From the NCBI GenBank assembly GCA_050184225.1, contig JBFXAN010000016.1:1-63064 (forward strand): a DNA stretch of 63,064 nt. Reading direction: 5' to 3'. The notes under the pieces were generated by a model. That model was not told the DNA's origin. It searched no databases and was given only the letters and a program-made list of their open reading frames with translations. The DNA comes from JBFXAN01 sp050184225 (GTDB lineage: Bacteria; Chloroflexota; Dehalococcoidia; CAUJGQ01). The position numbers and the translations under genes are program-made. Shown here one piece after another: positions 50,437-58,499 of the stretch; positions within the stretch are counted from its first letter, which is position 1, and each line of letters starts with the position of its first letter.

Positions 50437-50827
50437 TGGTCCGCACGCCCCCCTCCATACGCCGCTACGACCGCAATCGATGCCTCATCATAAAGTTCAG
50501 CGTTTGAGAGACACAAATCACTCAGGTTTGCACACGGCCGCCGGCACACGTCGTTGTTGAACAAGGGCCTGTTTACAACCAACGAACGTGGGCGATGACT
50601 GTCTGCTGCTCCGTTTCCGAAGGCCTCGATCATCCGGCGCAGGTTCTCGGCCGCTCGTTCCCGCGAGGGGCTGGAGCCGTGCGAGGAGAGCACGGCCGTA
50701 TCGAGCACGCTCTCATTGCGACGCGGCTGTTTCCGGCACTCATCCGGTGTGCCGGCGACGGCCGGCGTGTCGATTGCTGTCGGTGGACGGGTGGCTGCCG
50801 CACCCAGTTCGCTTTCCCCGGTGGACG
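50437..50827. other. intergenic region upstream of the nitrilase-family gene
   Basis: A 391-nt gap between the monooxygenase stop (50828) and the nitrilase start (50436), both minus strand. It contains a promoter-like pair (50487-50516). The long plus-strand frame crossing it is antisense to the monooxygenase and is not a gene. Confidence 0.5.
50487..50516 (-). promoter_or_regulatory. sigma70-like promoter for the nitrilase-family gene
   Basis: On the minus strand, TTGTGT (50516-50511), 18 bp, then TATGAT (50492-50487), about 50 nt before the ATG. The -10 matches 5 of 6 consensus bases and the -35 is weak. The local A/T richness supports it. Confidence 0.45.
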
Positions 50828-52504
50828 CTAGTCACCGACCGCGGCAGCGATGCCTGCGCTAAGCATAAACCCCGCGTAGCCCGCTGCGGTCACGTCTTCA
50901 CACTTCTCGCGGTATGCCCCAACACCACCGACGTATGGCATGAACTGCCGGACCTTGCCCGGCACGTTCGCCCCCAGGTACCAGGAGTTGCAGCTCGGCG
51001 CCGTGTACATCGTACCCACGGCGACCGTGTTGACGTGATCGACCCACGCATCCTCTGCATCTTCGGTCGGCTCGATCGTGGCCAGCCCCCGGTCGCGAAG
51101 ATAGACGAGGCAGCCGGTGATCCAGTCGACGTGCTGCTCGATCGAGACCGGCATATTGCTCAGGACCGAGGGACTGCCCGGGCCGGTGATCGTGAACAGG
51201 TTGGGGTAGCCCGCCGCCATCAGGCCGAGGTAGTTGCGCGGACCCGCCGCCCACTTCGTCGCCAGTCGCTGGCCATCCCGCCCGCGGATGTCGATGCGGA
51301 GCAGCGCGCCGGTCATCGCGTCGAAGCCGGTGGCATAGACGATCACATCGAACTCCCGCTCGGCCGTCGCCGTGCGGATGCCCTTCGCCGTCACCTCGAT
51401 GATCGGCTCCTGGCGCAGGTCGACGAGCGAGACGTTCGGCCGGTTGAAGGTGACGAAGTAATCCGTGTCGATCACGCTGCGCTTACAGCCGATCGGGTAG
51501 TCCGTGGGCGTGAGCGCCTCCGCCGTCGCCGGCTCCTGCACCACCCGCCGAATCATCTCGCCGTAGAGGGCACGGGCGGCCTCGTTCGCCGCCATATCGG
51601 TCGCGACGTCCGCAAACATCCGCGTCACGGCGAAGCCATGCTGGTCGAGCGCCGTCAGCCGCTCCGCCTCGCTCAGGTCGAGCAGTTTCTGCGTCGGCGG
51701 CTCGAGCAGGGCGCCATTGAAGCCGCCGGAGATGCCGACACGCGAGGTGCGTTGCCGCTCGCGCAGCTCCGGGTAGCCGCCCTTGATCCGCTCCCGCTCC
51801 TCATCTTCGAGCGGCCGGTTCATTGCCGGCCAGGTATAGGCCGGCGTGCGCTGGAAGACGGTCAGGTGCTGCGCGAGCTTCGCGATCTCCGGCGTCGCCT
51901 GAACGGCGGAAGACCCGGTGCCGATCAGCGCGACGCGCTTCCCCGCCAGCTCGACACCCTCTCGCGGCCAGAGGCTCGTCTGCACGGAGACGCCGGTGAA
52001 GGTGTCCATGCCGGGGATGTTCGGCGTGAGCGGCGCCGAGAGACAGCCGGTCGCCATGATGCAGTAGGTGGCCGTCAGCTCGTCGCCGCGGTCGGTGCGC
52101 ACGGTCCAGCGATCGCGATGCTCGTCAAAGGTTGCCTCAGTCACGCGCGTGTCGAACGTGATGTCTCGGCGCAGGTCGAACCGGTCGGCCACATGGTTCA
52201 GATACCGCTCGATCTCCGGCTGCGACGCCATCAACTCGGACCAATCCCACTCCTGTTCAAGCTCCTTCGAGAAGCTGTAGGAGTACTCGACACTGGTGAC
52301 GTCACAGCGGGCGCCCGGGTAGCGATTCCAGTACCAGGTGCCACCGACGCCCGCGCCCGCTTCAAAGACCCGCGCGGAGAGCCCCAGATCGCGCAGGCGA
52401 TGGAGCATGTACAGGCCGGCAAAGCCGGCGCCGACGATTACCGCGTCGACGTCGTTTGCATCGTTCTTTGCACTGGCGGCGGTACGGTCCTGCTGGATCG
52501 TCAT
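50828..52504 (-). CDS. flavin-dependent monooxygenase, Baeyer-Villiger type I-like
   Basis: A 558-residue FAD/NADPH monooxygenase like cyclohexanone monooxygenase. The FAD Rossmann motif is G25-A-G-F-A-G30, 'GGTWYWNRYPGARCD' is the typical BVMO block, and the NADPH Rossmann motif is 'GTGSSA' (195-200). The type I fingerprint FxGxxxHxxxW is present as F169-T-G-V-S-V-Q175-T-S-L-W179-P, with Gln replacing the usual His. It would insert oxygen into ketones, but the His to Gln change could alter activity. ATG 52504 is preceded by GGGAGGA. A promoter with a palindromic operator lies upstream. Confidence 0.88.
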   Translation of the reverse strand: MTIQQDRTAASAKNDANDVDAVIVGAGFAGLYMLHRLRDLGLSARVFEAGAGVGGTWYWNRYPGARCDVTSVEYSYSFSKELEQEWDWSELMASQPEIERYLNHVADRFDLRRDITFDTRVTEATFDEHRDRWTVRTDRGDELTATYCIMATGCLSAPLTPNIPGMDTFTGVSVQTSLWPREGVELAGKRVALIGTGSSAVQATPEIAKLAQHLTVFQRTPAYTWPAMNRPLEDEERERIKGGYPELRERQRTSRVGISGGFNGALLEPPTQKLLDLSEAERLTALDQHGFAVTRMFADVATDMAANEAARALYGEMIRRVVQEPATAEALTPTDYPIGCKRSVIDTDYFVTFNRPNVSLVDLRQEPIIEVTAKGIRTATAEREFDVIVYATGFDAMTGALLRIDIRGRDGQRLATKWAAGPRNYLGLMAAGYPNLFTITGPGSPSVLSNMPVSIEQHVDWITGCLVYLRDRGLATIEPTEDAEDAWVDHVNTVAVGTMYTAPSCNSWYLGANVPGKVRQFMPYVGGVGAYREKCEDVTAAGYAGFMLSAGIAAAVGD

Positions 52505-52888
52505 GTACGAAAATCCTCCCGGTCCTTCAGGAATCTCAATTCGTCGTTCGGCAGCAGCGTTACGGCACCGGACGAAACGTGAGTAGCAAACGCCTGCTCC
52601 CACATCCGCGCGGCTGACGACCGGCGGCACGCCACATGATATCGATTCCCTATATGAATCGATTCACCGTCCGACAATAACAGAACCCTTTGACACCTGT
52701 CAACCGCTCACATGACCGCACCCTGGTCAATAGAGCGCGATGAGCGACCTACTACGCTGGTGACTGCGATCCGCAGAACGTTCCAGTCCAGCAACCAAGC
52801 TGTCGATGCCGGTCGCATCGCGCTCTGCTGAGCTGATCCATTGGAGTCTTCCCATCACGGTGGACTACATTCGAATCGAAAAATAGGG
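52505..52888. other. intergenic region between monooxygenase and tRNA fragment
   Basis: A 384-nt gap. It contains the monooxygenase promoter/operator (52649-52677) and a second palindrome, TTGACACCTGTCAA (52690-52703, a 6-2-6 inverted repeat), just upstream of the -35. The right part (about 52710-52880) shows nothing I can identify. Confidence 0.5.
52649..52677 (-). promoter_or_regulatory. promoter with operator palindrome in its spacer
   Basis: On the minus strand, TTGTCG (52677-52672), exactly 17 bp, then TATAGG (52654-52649). The spacer contains the perfect 12-bp palindrome TGAATCGATTCA (52655-52666), and an overlapping 8-7-8 inverted repeat (ATCGATTC/GAATCGAT, 52641-52663) covers the -10. 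This is the classic position for repression by a dimeric regulator. It lies about 145 nt upstream of the monooxygenase ATG. No matching regulator gene is adjacent. Confidence 0.55.
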
Positions 52889-52931
52889 TGAGGGCGCAGG
52901 GAATCGAACCCTGATCACAGGATTAAAAGTC
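52889..52931 (-). tRNA. partial tRNA-Lys(UUU), 3' half only (attachment site)
   Basis: Read on the minus strand this is GACTTTTAATCC..., the tRNA-Lys anticodon loop with anticodon TTT. It continues through the 3' anticodon stem, a 4-nt variable loop, a perfect T arm (CAGGG-TTCGATT-CCCTG), the 3' acceptor strand CGCCCTC and discriminator A; CCA is not encoded. The 5' half (acceptor strand, D arm, 5' anticodon stem) is absent to the right, and the sequence stops matching at the anticodon stem. That is what an integrative element leaves at one end when it inserts in a tRNA gene. The restored tRNA should be at the other end, outside the window. Confidence 0.72.
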
Positions 52932-52932
52932 T

Positions 52933-53096
52933 AGCATCGCGTGTCCATGCCGGTCCACAAACGTCTATTGTGAATCTGTATGGCCCCTGATCGATGCCAA
53001 AACGTCCGCCGACATCCGCCACCTTCCGCCTCGGTTGGGGGCAGTGTTGGGGGCAGAACCGGGGGCAGCGATGCCCCAGCATCATGGCGAATTGGT
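52933..53096 (-). pseudogene. possible C-terminal remnant of a tyrosine integrase
   Basis: A frame ending in TAG directly next to the tRNA fragment reads '...LPPVLPPTLPPTEAEGGG...'. A Pro-rich tail like this, with its stop at the attachment site, is what integrase genes of tRNA-inserting elements often show. The catalytic part is not present: the upstream sequence is the end of the 53082-54188 gene in another frame. Weak evidence. Confidence 0.22.
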
Positions 53097-54188
53097 CGTA
53101 TTCGCACTTGCCTTCTGAACGTGGCGACTCTTGGTAGCACGGCATGAGTCAGTACAGGACTTCTTGTCCTTGCGGTTCGTCCGAAACAATCGACCACAAG
53201 ACGGGTTCTGACACCGGCGAACGTAGCTGCCGTCACCGGAGATCCACTCGGCTAATTTGACGAACACCGCCGCGTACAACGAGTCTGGGACAAGTCCGGG
53301 CGAGTTCCGGCCATCGTGCATGATCTGGAACTTGACGTGCCGTGCCAGCACATCGTTGGCGTGAGATGTGACAAAGTATGCCAGCGGCGCAATGACATCG
53401 CCGAAACTCCACTCATCCATAATTACTTTGGGGACGGATATCGTCGCCTCGCCGATTGCCATCGTTGTGCTTGATGCCCACGCACCTGGATGCTGCCCCA
53501 CCAGAGCGCGGAGTCGATCCTCGTCGGTGAATCCAGTGTTAGCCTCGGCCGCCGGAATGGACTGGAAACTACCGTCCGTCACGCGGTAGTTCCCTTGCCG
53601 GTCCCGCCAAAATCGGCGTGTAACTTCGGCAAGCGGCTCCCCGGCTACTTCAACGAGTTGAATGTGGACCGCTGGCGGTGTGTGTTGCCACTCCACAAAC
53701 GATGAGAGCGTTACTGTATCACCGTCCAGTATGTGTCTCCACAGCCAGGCGAGCACCGCAACACGACGGGTTGCGGCTTCCCATGCCTGATATGAATCGG
53801 CGATGGGCGGTAGCCGACTGCCAGGCGGAGCAACGGGAACGGGGTCATAGAGCGGTCCATACCGGTTCGCCAGACTCAGGAACGCCTGAGGGCTTGGCCG
53901 GTGGCCGGCATTGATGAAATCTTCGAGCAGCTTCGGCATCCGCAGGACCGCAGTGGACTTTGTGAACGGACCGTGCGGAATCAACCAGGGCCCACCTGGC
54001 AGGCCCTTCGTGGGATCATGGCTTCGCGCCAGATAACCATCAGCACGCTCCGCCCACTCGAACCCGGCCTCCGGCCGCCGGATATTCGCGATGAACATCC
54101 CCGATGAGATCGATGAAAGCCATTGTTTCGGTTTGTGCATCGCTTTGAGTCTATCCGGATGGTCCGCTGCCGTCCACCCTGGAGACAT
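53082..54188 (-). CDS. CGNR-like zinc-finger protein, function unknown
   Basis: A protein of about 368 residues. The first 300 residues match no family I recognise. The C-terminal 35 residues form a CGNR-type zinc ribbon, 'RRCQNPSCGRLFRTNRKDKKSCTDSCRATKSR', with four cysteines in a C-x4-C-x13-C-x3-C spacing. In CGNR proteins this ribbon follows a helical ABATE domain and probably binds nucleic acid. ATG 54188 is used; a TTG at 54212 and an ATG at 54140 are alternatives, and none has a strong ribosome site. It is divergent from the excisionase-like gene (27 nt apart), a typical switch-region arrangement. Confidence 0.68.
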   Translation of the reverse strand: MSPGWTAADHPDRLKAMHKPKQWLSSISSGMFIANIRRPEAGFEWAERADGYLARSHDPTKGLPGGPWLIPHGPFTKSTAVLRMPKLLEDFINAGHRPSPQAFLSLANRYGPLYDPVPVAPPGSRLPPIADSYQAWEAATRRVAVLAWLWRHILDGDTVTLSSFVEWQHTPPAVHIQLVEVAGEPLAEVTRRFWRDRQGNYRVTDGSFQSIPAAEANTGFTDEDRLRALVGQHPGAWASSTTMAIGEATISVPKVIMDEWSFGDVIAPLAYFVTSHANDVLARHVKFQIMHDGRNSPGLVPDSLYAAVFVKLAEWISGDGSYVRRCQNPSCGRLFRTNRKDKKSCTDSCRATKSRHVQKASANTTNSP

Positions 54189-54215
54189 CAGGACGTGAGA
54201 CTCGGAGGTCAAGCG

Positions 54216-54413
54216 GTGGACAAACTCTTGCTCAAGCCAATAGAAGCGGCGGAACTGGTCGGTCTCGGTCGGTCGAAGTGCTACGAGATGATTCGCGACG
54301 GCACGATCCCCAGCGTGCGGTTGGGGAAGTCAGTGCGCATCCCCGCAGACGCCCTTCGACGGTGGGTCGATACGCTCACCGGTCCAGTAGAAGGGACGGA
54401 ACGAGATGAATAA
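54216..54413 (+). CDS. excisionase-like HTH (MerR/HTH_17) protein
   Basis: A 65-residue DNA-binding protein: 'LLKPIEAAELVGLGRSKCYEMIRDGTIPSVRLGKSVRIPADALRRWVDTL', the standard HTH_17/excisionase winged-helix. GTG 54216 is chosen for the GGAGGTC site; the longer frame from 54123 is antisense to the neighbouring gene. In integrative elements this protein directs excision or represses early promoters. It is the first gene of the plus-strand run and overlaps the next frame by 8 nt. Confidence 0.85.
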   Translation: MDKLLLKPIEAAELVGLGRSKCYEMIRDGTIPSVRLGKSVRIPADALRRWVDTLTGPVEGTERDE

Positions 54414-54744
54414 GCAGGGCGCCCTGGCCGCGGTTGCGGACCAGGGCGGAGGTGAAGCGGCTGGGCGGCTCGCTCTCACTTCAGATTCTACCTCCTCTCC
54501 GGTCTCACGTCGGTACCTACGCTCTTGCGTCAGTATCGACGTACTCACGCTCGACATCGGCGACTCGCTCCCGAAACTCGGCATCCGCAAGCTGGACCCA
54601 ATGATCAAACGTGATTCGCGGTGCGTTCGACGTGTGCTGCTCCGGCAAGTCGGTCGCGAACTCGAACAAGTAGTCAGGCGCCTCGATGAACGACTCGCTC
54701 GCATTGGCGACGGCGAATCGGCAGGGGGCGAGCGTGATGGCTGA
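54406..54744 (+). CDS. hypothetical protein (uncertain)
   Basis: A 112-codon frame that overlaps the excisionase-like gene by 8 nt and the primase gene by 8 nt, the chained layout expected in this operon. The product has no recognisable motif; its C-terminal half is Arg/Leu-rich ('RRVLLRQVGRELEQVVRRLDERLARIGDG') and could be helical. The opposite strand over 54517-54759 also has coding-like character, so this frame may be a shadow. Confidence 0.4.
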   Translation: MNKQGALAAVADQGGGEAAGRLALTSDSTSSPVSRRYLRSCVSIDVLTLDIGDSLPKLGIRKLDPMIKRDSRCVRRVLLRQVGRELEQVVRRLDERLARIGDGESAGGERDG

Positions 54745-57037
54745 TCCTGCGATCCTCGCCTACTTGGAGAACGTCCAACCGACCGGCGATGGTTGGACAG
54801 TTGAGCCACCCTGTCATGACAGCAAGAGCGGCAAGGCATTGCACGTCTCTGAGGGCGAGGATGGGCGCACGCTCTTGCATTGCTTCGCCGGCTGCTCAGT
54901 TGACTCAATCGTCAAAGCAGTGGGCCAGACGATGGCGATCCTCTTTCCTCCTCAACCGGGCTTGACGCTCGCCGAGTATGCCGCCGCGAAGCAACTTCCA
55001 GAACTGTTCCTCGCTGGCCTCGGACTCAGCGAGATGACGTACATGAAGGCGCCGGCTGTCCGCATGCCCTACCTCAATCCGGACCGCAGCCTCGGCGCCG
55101 TACGCTTCCGTATTGCTGCAACCGGCGACAAGTTCCGATGGAAGAAGGGGAGCAAGCCGCTACTCTACGGAGCCAATCGACTGCGTGAATTCCGCAAACG
55201 CGGCTACGTTGTCCTGGTCGAAGGGGAGAGCGACTGCCATACCCTCTGGTATCACGGCGAACCAGCAATCGGGTTGCCCGGCGCCGATCTGTGGAAGGAA
55301 GCGCGGGATGCGCACCACTTCGAAGGCTTCGAGACGATCTTCGTCGTGATCGAGCCGGACAAGGGCGGCGAGACCGTGCGGAAGTGGCTTGCCGCGTCGG
55401 TGATCCGTGATCGTGCGCGACTCGTGTCGCTGGGCGAATGCAAGGACCCGTCTGGTTTGCACCTGGCCGACCCGTCCCGCTTTCTCCAACGCTGGCAGTC
55501 GGCACTTGAACATGCCGAGCCGTGGACCGAGATCGCGCGGCATGAGCGCGACGAAGCGGCCGCCGAAGCGTATGCGCTTGCCCGCGACCTGCTACACGAT
55601 CCGCGACTCCTCGATCGCGTCGGGGAGACGATCGCCGCCCACGGTTACGCCGGCGACCTCCGGCCGGCGAAGACGGTGTACGTCGCGCTCACGTCGCGCT
55701 ACCTATCGCGTCCGCAGAACCTCGCCGTTGTCTCACCATCGGCGGCAGGCAAGAACGCGACGGTCGATGCGGCCGTGGCGCTGGTACCTGCCGATGCCGT
55801 GCACGTCGTCACGGCCGGCAGCGCGCGGGCGCTGGTGTACGACGAGGCGGACTATGAGAACCGAGTGGTGATCTTCGCCGAGGCGGACAGCATCCCCGAC
55901 GAGGGACCGGCCGCGTCCGCCGTCCGCTCCCTCGCTGAGAACAACGAACTTGCCTACGACGTGGTTGAGCGCGACGAGACGACGAACCGATTCACCACCC
56001 GCCATATTCGCAAGCCCGGCCCGACCGGCTTGATCACGACGAGCACGAAGAGCCTCGCGTATCAGTTGGGGACGCGCGTGTTAGAGATCACGCTCGCCGA
56101 CGATGCTGAGCAGACACGCGCGGTCATGCGCGCGCATGCTCGAAAGGCGCGCCGACTTGTGGAAGAACCGCCTGACTTGGCGCCGTTCCACGCACTGCAA
56201 ACGTGGCTGAGGTTAGCCGGCGCGCGGCAGGTGGAAGTGCCTTTTGCTGATACACTTGCGGAGTTGGTGCCGGCGGGACAGGTGCGAACGCGCCGTGACT
56301 TCCGCCAGTTACTCACGGCGGTCCAGTCGCTCGCGCTGCTGTATCAGTGCCAGCGTGAGCAGGTAGACGGCTGGGTGATCGCTCGCATCGAAGACTACGA
56401 GCGTGCCTACGATCTGCTGGCGCCGGTGTTCGCTGCGGTCGCGGCTGAGGGCTTGACACCAGCCGTACGCGCGACCATTGAGGCAGTCCAACCAGGCGAG
56501 GAAGTGTCAGAGGCGGACCTCGCGCAGCGGTTGAAGCTCACCAAGTCCACAATTCACTATCGCGTGACACGGGCGCTCAAGGGCGGCTGGCTAGCGAACA
56601 ACGAGAAGCGCGCCGGCCATCCGGCCAAACTCCAACGCGTGGCACCCTTGCCAGACACAACCTCGGCGCTGCCAACGCCCGCGACTGTGCGGGAGGCGTT
56701 CGAGGGTTCGAATGTATTCCCGGAGGAAGATACCTATCCCCCTCCCCCCTCATTCGCAGATCACGAAGACGCCGATCCTGCAGAACCGAGTGCCGAACAG
56801 GGGAGGGGGTATATGTCTCCTGGTCCGGTGTCGTTCGAACCTTCGAACGCTTCGGCCGTCAGGGTGCTCGACCTCGCCGCACGGCTGAAATTCCCCGAGG
56901 TTGCGGTCGGCCGTGATTTCGTTGGACCCGGCGCCGAGGCGTGGCGGTCATGGGTCACGCTCAGTGCCCGCAACGGTGCGATCAACCATGCGCGGTCTGT
57001 GCTCACGAAGCTTGCAGATGCGAAGGGTCTGACATAA
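54737..57037 (+). CDS. phage/plasmid-type primase with CHC2-like zinc finger and Toprim
   Basis: A 766-residue protein. The N-terminal zinc-finger-like 'PPCHDSKSGKALHVSEGEDGRTLLHCFAGCSVDSIVKAVG' (CH...C-x3-C) is the CHC2 type of phage primases. The Toprim domain (about 155-255) has 'VVLVEGESDCHTLW' and 'VVIEPDKGGETV'. The middle (about 335-460) is a helicase-like domain whose P-loop is degenerate ('SPSAAGKNATVDAA', Asn for Ser/Thr) with a Walker-B-like 'VVIFAEADS'. A wHTH (about 595-625, 'EADLAQRLKLTKSTIHYRVTRALKGGWL') follows, then a disordered linker. It probably starts replication of the element. ATG 54737 has GGGGGCGAG upstream. Confidence 0.82.
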   Translation: MADPAILAYLENVQPTGDGWTVEPPCHDSKSGKALHVSEGEDGRTLLHCFAGCSVDSIVKAVGQTMAILFPPQPGLTLAEYAAAKQLPELFLAGLGLSEMTYMKAPAVRMPYLNPDRSLGAVRFRIAATGDKFRWKKGSKPLLYGANRLREFRKRGYVVLVEGESDCHTLWYHGEPAIGLPGADLWKEARDAHHFEGFETIFVVIEPDKGGETVRKWLAASVIRDRARLVSLGECKDPSGLHLADPSRFLQRWQSALEHAEPWTEIARHERDEAAAEAYALARDLLHDPRLLDRVGETIAAHGYAGDLRPAKTVYVALTSRYLSRPQNLAVVSPSAAGKNATVDAAVALVPADAVHVVTAGSARALVYDEADYENRVVIFAEADSIPDEGPAASAVRSLAENNELAYDVVERDETTNRFTTRHIRKPGPTGLITTSTKSLAYQLGTRVLEITLADDAEQTRAVMRAHARKARRLVEEPPDLAPFHALQTWLRLAGARQVEVPFADTLAELVPAGQVRTRRDFRQLLTAVQSLALLYQCQREQVDGWVIARIEDYERAYDLLAPVFAAVAAEGLTPAVRATIEAVQPGEEVSEADLAQRLKLTKSTIHYRVTRALKGGWLANNEKRAGHPAKLQRVAPLPDTTSALPTPATVREAFEGSNVFPEEDTYPPPPSFADHEDADPAEPSAEQGRGYMSPGPVSFEPSNASAVRVLDLAARLKFPEVAVGRDFVGPGAEAWRSWVTLSARNGAINHARSVLTKLADAKGLT

Positions 57038-57041
57038 TGCC

Positions 57042-57644
57042 GTGGCTACACTTTACCCGCGACGACCCTGGGACAACCCCATGAACGCGACCGCCGACCG
57101 TCAGTCTACCTGCGGCGCCAAGACCCGATACGGGCAGCCCTGTGCCCGCACACCGGTCCCTGACCGACGCCGTAGTCGGCTACACGGTGGCCTCACGCCG
57201 CGCGGCATCGCGTCCCCGCACTTCAAGCATGATCGATATTCCACCGCCCTGCCGGCGGATCTTGCCGCCCGCTATCAGGCGGCGCTCACCGACCCCCGCC
57301 TGCTGGAACTCAGCGATGAGATTGCGGTGATCGACGCACGCACCGATGAACTCCTCGATCTGGTATTGCCGGAGGGCGACCTCGAACACCGCGCGGCCGA
57401 CGCTGCCGTCTGGCGGCAGATCGCCCGGAATATCGCGCTGCGTCGAATACTGGAGATGTCGGAGATCAAACGATTGCTGCTCGTGCGTGGAGTCGTGCGG
57501 GTCGAAGAAGTGATGACGCTCTTGCAGCTACTGGCTGATGCGGTTCAGCGCCACGTCACCGACCCAGCCGAACGGTCTGCCATCTTAAGGGCGATGGACG
57601 CCGGTTTGCATCGTCAGGGTTGGGATCGGAAGGGGGTGTCATGA
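57042..57644 (+). CDS. HGG-motif phage-type protein
   Basis: A 200-residue protein of a type common in phages and genomic islands. The N-terminal 'CGAKTRYGQPCARTPVPDRRRSRLHGGLTPRG' precedes 'SPHFKHDRYSTALP'. Relatives usually read C-x-x-x-T-x-x-G-x-P-C...C-x-x-HGG; here the third Cys is Ser ('RRRSRLHGG'), which may weaken zinc binding. The rest is helical ('LSDEIAVIDARTDELLDLVLPEG'). GTG 57042 and ATG 57081 are both possible starts. Its stop overlaps the next ATG (ATGA). Small-terminase-like roles have been suggested for such proteins, without proof. Confidence 0.68.
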   Translation: MATLYPRRPWDNPMNATADRQSTCGAKTRYGQPCARTPVPDRRRSRLHGGLTPRGIASPHFKHDRYSTALPADLAARYQAALTDPRLLELSDEIAVIDARTDELLDLVLPEGDLEHRAADAAVWRQIARNIALRRILEMSEIKRLLLVRGVVRVEEVMTLLQLLADAVQRHVTDPAERSAILRAMDAGLHRQGWDRKGVS

Positions 57645-57994
57645 TGGCAGATTCGCGGACGCTGAGTGCGCAGCAATGCGCGATCCTTCAGCAGTGCTGG
57701 GAGCAGATCTTGACGGTGGTGATGCAAGGTTCCGCTGCTGCCCGCCGTGATCTCGGGACGCTGGGCGTGCCCTGGCATGCGACCCTTCGTACCACGCCCG
57801 CACGGAGAGCGGCACGGTCGCGGTCACTGCGACGATTGCACGAGCGCGGGTTGCTCGTTCGCCGTTCGACAACCGGGCGCGGACGGACGACGCACGTCAT
57901 GTTAACCGGCGACGGGATCGACCTCGCCAAGCGGTTAACACCTGACCGGCCTGTGCGTGGGTGGTTACCATCGCGTCGCAGCCAGGGATGGTGA
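57641..57994 (+). CDS. small winged-helix protein
   Basis: A protein of about 117 residues. The central part looks like a winged helix ('RRAARSRSLRRLHERGLLVRRSTTGRGRTTHVMLTGDGIDLAKRL', helix-wing-strand order as in MarR/PadR-like domains). The N-terminus is helical ('LSAQQCAILQQCWEQILTVV'). The start ATG ATG at 57641/57644 overlaps the previous stop. It is probably DNA-binding within the element; its target is unknown. Confidence 0.6.
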   Translation: MMADSRTLSAQQCAILQQCWEQILTVVMQGSAAARRDLGTLGVPWHATLRTTPARRAARSRSLRRLHERGLLVRRSTTGRGRTTHVMLTGDGIDLAKRLTPDRPVRGWLPSRRSQGW

Positions 57995-58025
57995 CAGTGT
58001 GACTCCCATAAAAGACGGAAACCGC

Positions 58026-58451
58026 ATGACATTCACCAACGTGGATATCGCCGACGTGTTCGATGCGATGAGCGAGCGATTGCCGTCACATCTGTTCCTC
58101 AGGCCGCTGCCGACGCCACTAAACACAAACCTGCTGGCGCGGTGGCGGGCGCAACTGCCGACCGCACAGTTTCGCGTCGTGCAGGCGCTCGTTGGTGATG
58201 GCCGATGTCCGACGCGGCGGGAAGTCGCGGCGCAGCTTGGAATCCATCTCGGCACGGTCCACGTTCATCTCGCTCGGATTCGGCGCAACCGGCCGGCGCT
58301 CTGGCGCGAGATCGATCAGGTGTGGCGGAACCAGCGACGTGAGCGGCATCGGCAGGCGGTGGCGCGGGAGCGAGCACGGTCGGAGCGCTGGCATCGGAAG
58401 CAAGGGGCGCGGCGATTCCGCGCACGATTCGGCTACTATCCATGGGAATGA
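58026..58451 (+). CDS. HTH protein with basic C-terminus
   Basis: A 141-residue protein. The middle 'QFRVVQALVGDGRCPTRREVAAQLGIHLGTVHVHLARIRRNRPALW' is an HTH resembling sigma-region-4/LuxR helices. The C-terminal 45 residues are strongly basic ('RNQRRERHRQAVARERARSERWHRKQGARRFRARFG'), suiting nucleic-acid binding. ATG 58026 gives 'MTFTNVDIADVFDAM'; an upstream start at 57957 would overlap the previous gene. It is 48 nt upstream of hsdR and could regulate it. Confidence 0.6.
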   Translation: MTFTNVDIADVFDAMSERLPSHLFLRPLPTPLNTNLLARWRAQLPTAQFRVVQALVGDGRCPTRREVAAQLGIHLGTVHVHLARIRRNRPALWREIDQVWRNQRRERHRQAVARERARSERWHRKQGARRFRARFGYYPWE

Positions 58452-58499
58452 CCGACACTTCGCCTTTGCTGCGGCGCAGGGTATCATTCCGGCGAACTG

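Noticed and set aside
50588..52582. 664-codon plus-strand open frame
   Set aside because: Antisense to the monooxygenase gene; Arg/His/Leu-rich with no domain and no ribosome site.
52860..52980. complete tRNA-Lys gene
   Set aside because: No 5' acceptor strand, D arm or matching 5' anticodon stem exists to the right; only the 3' half is present.
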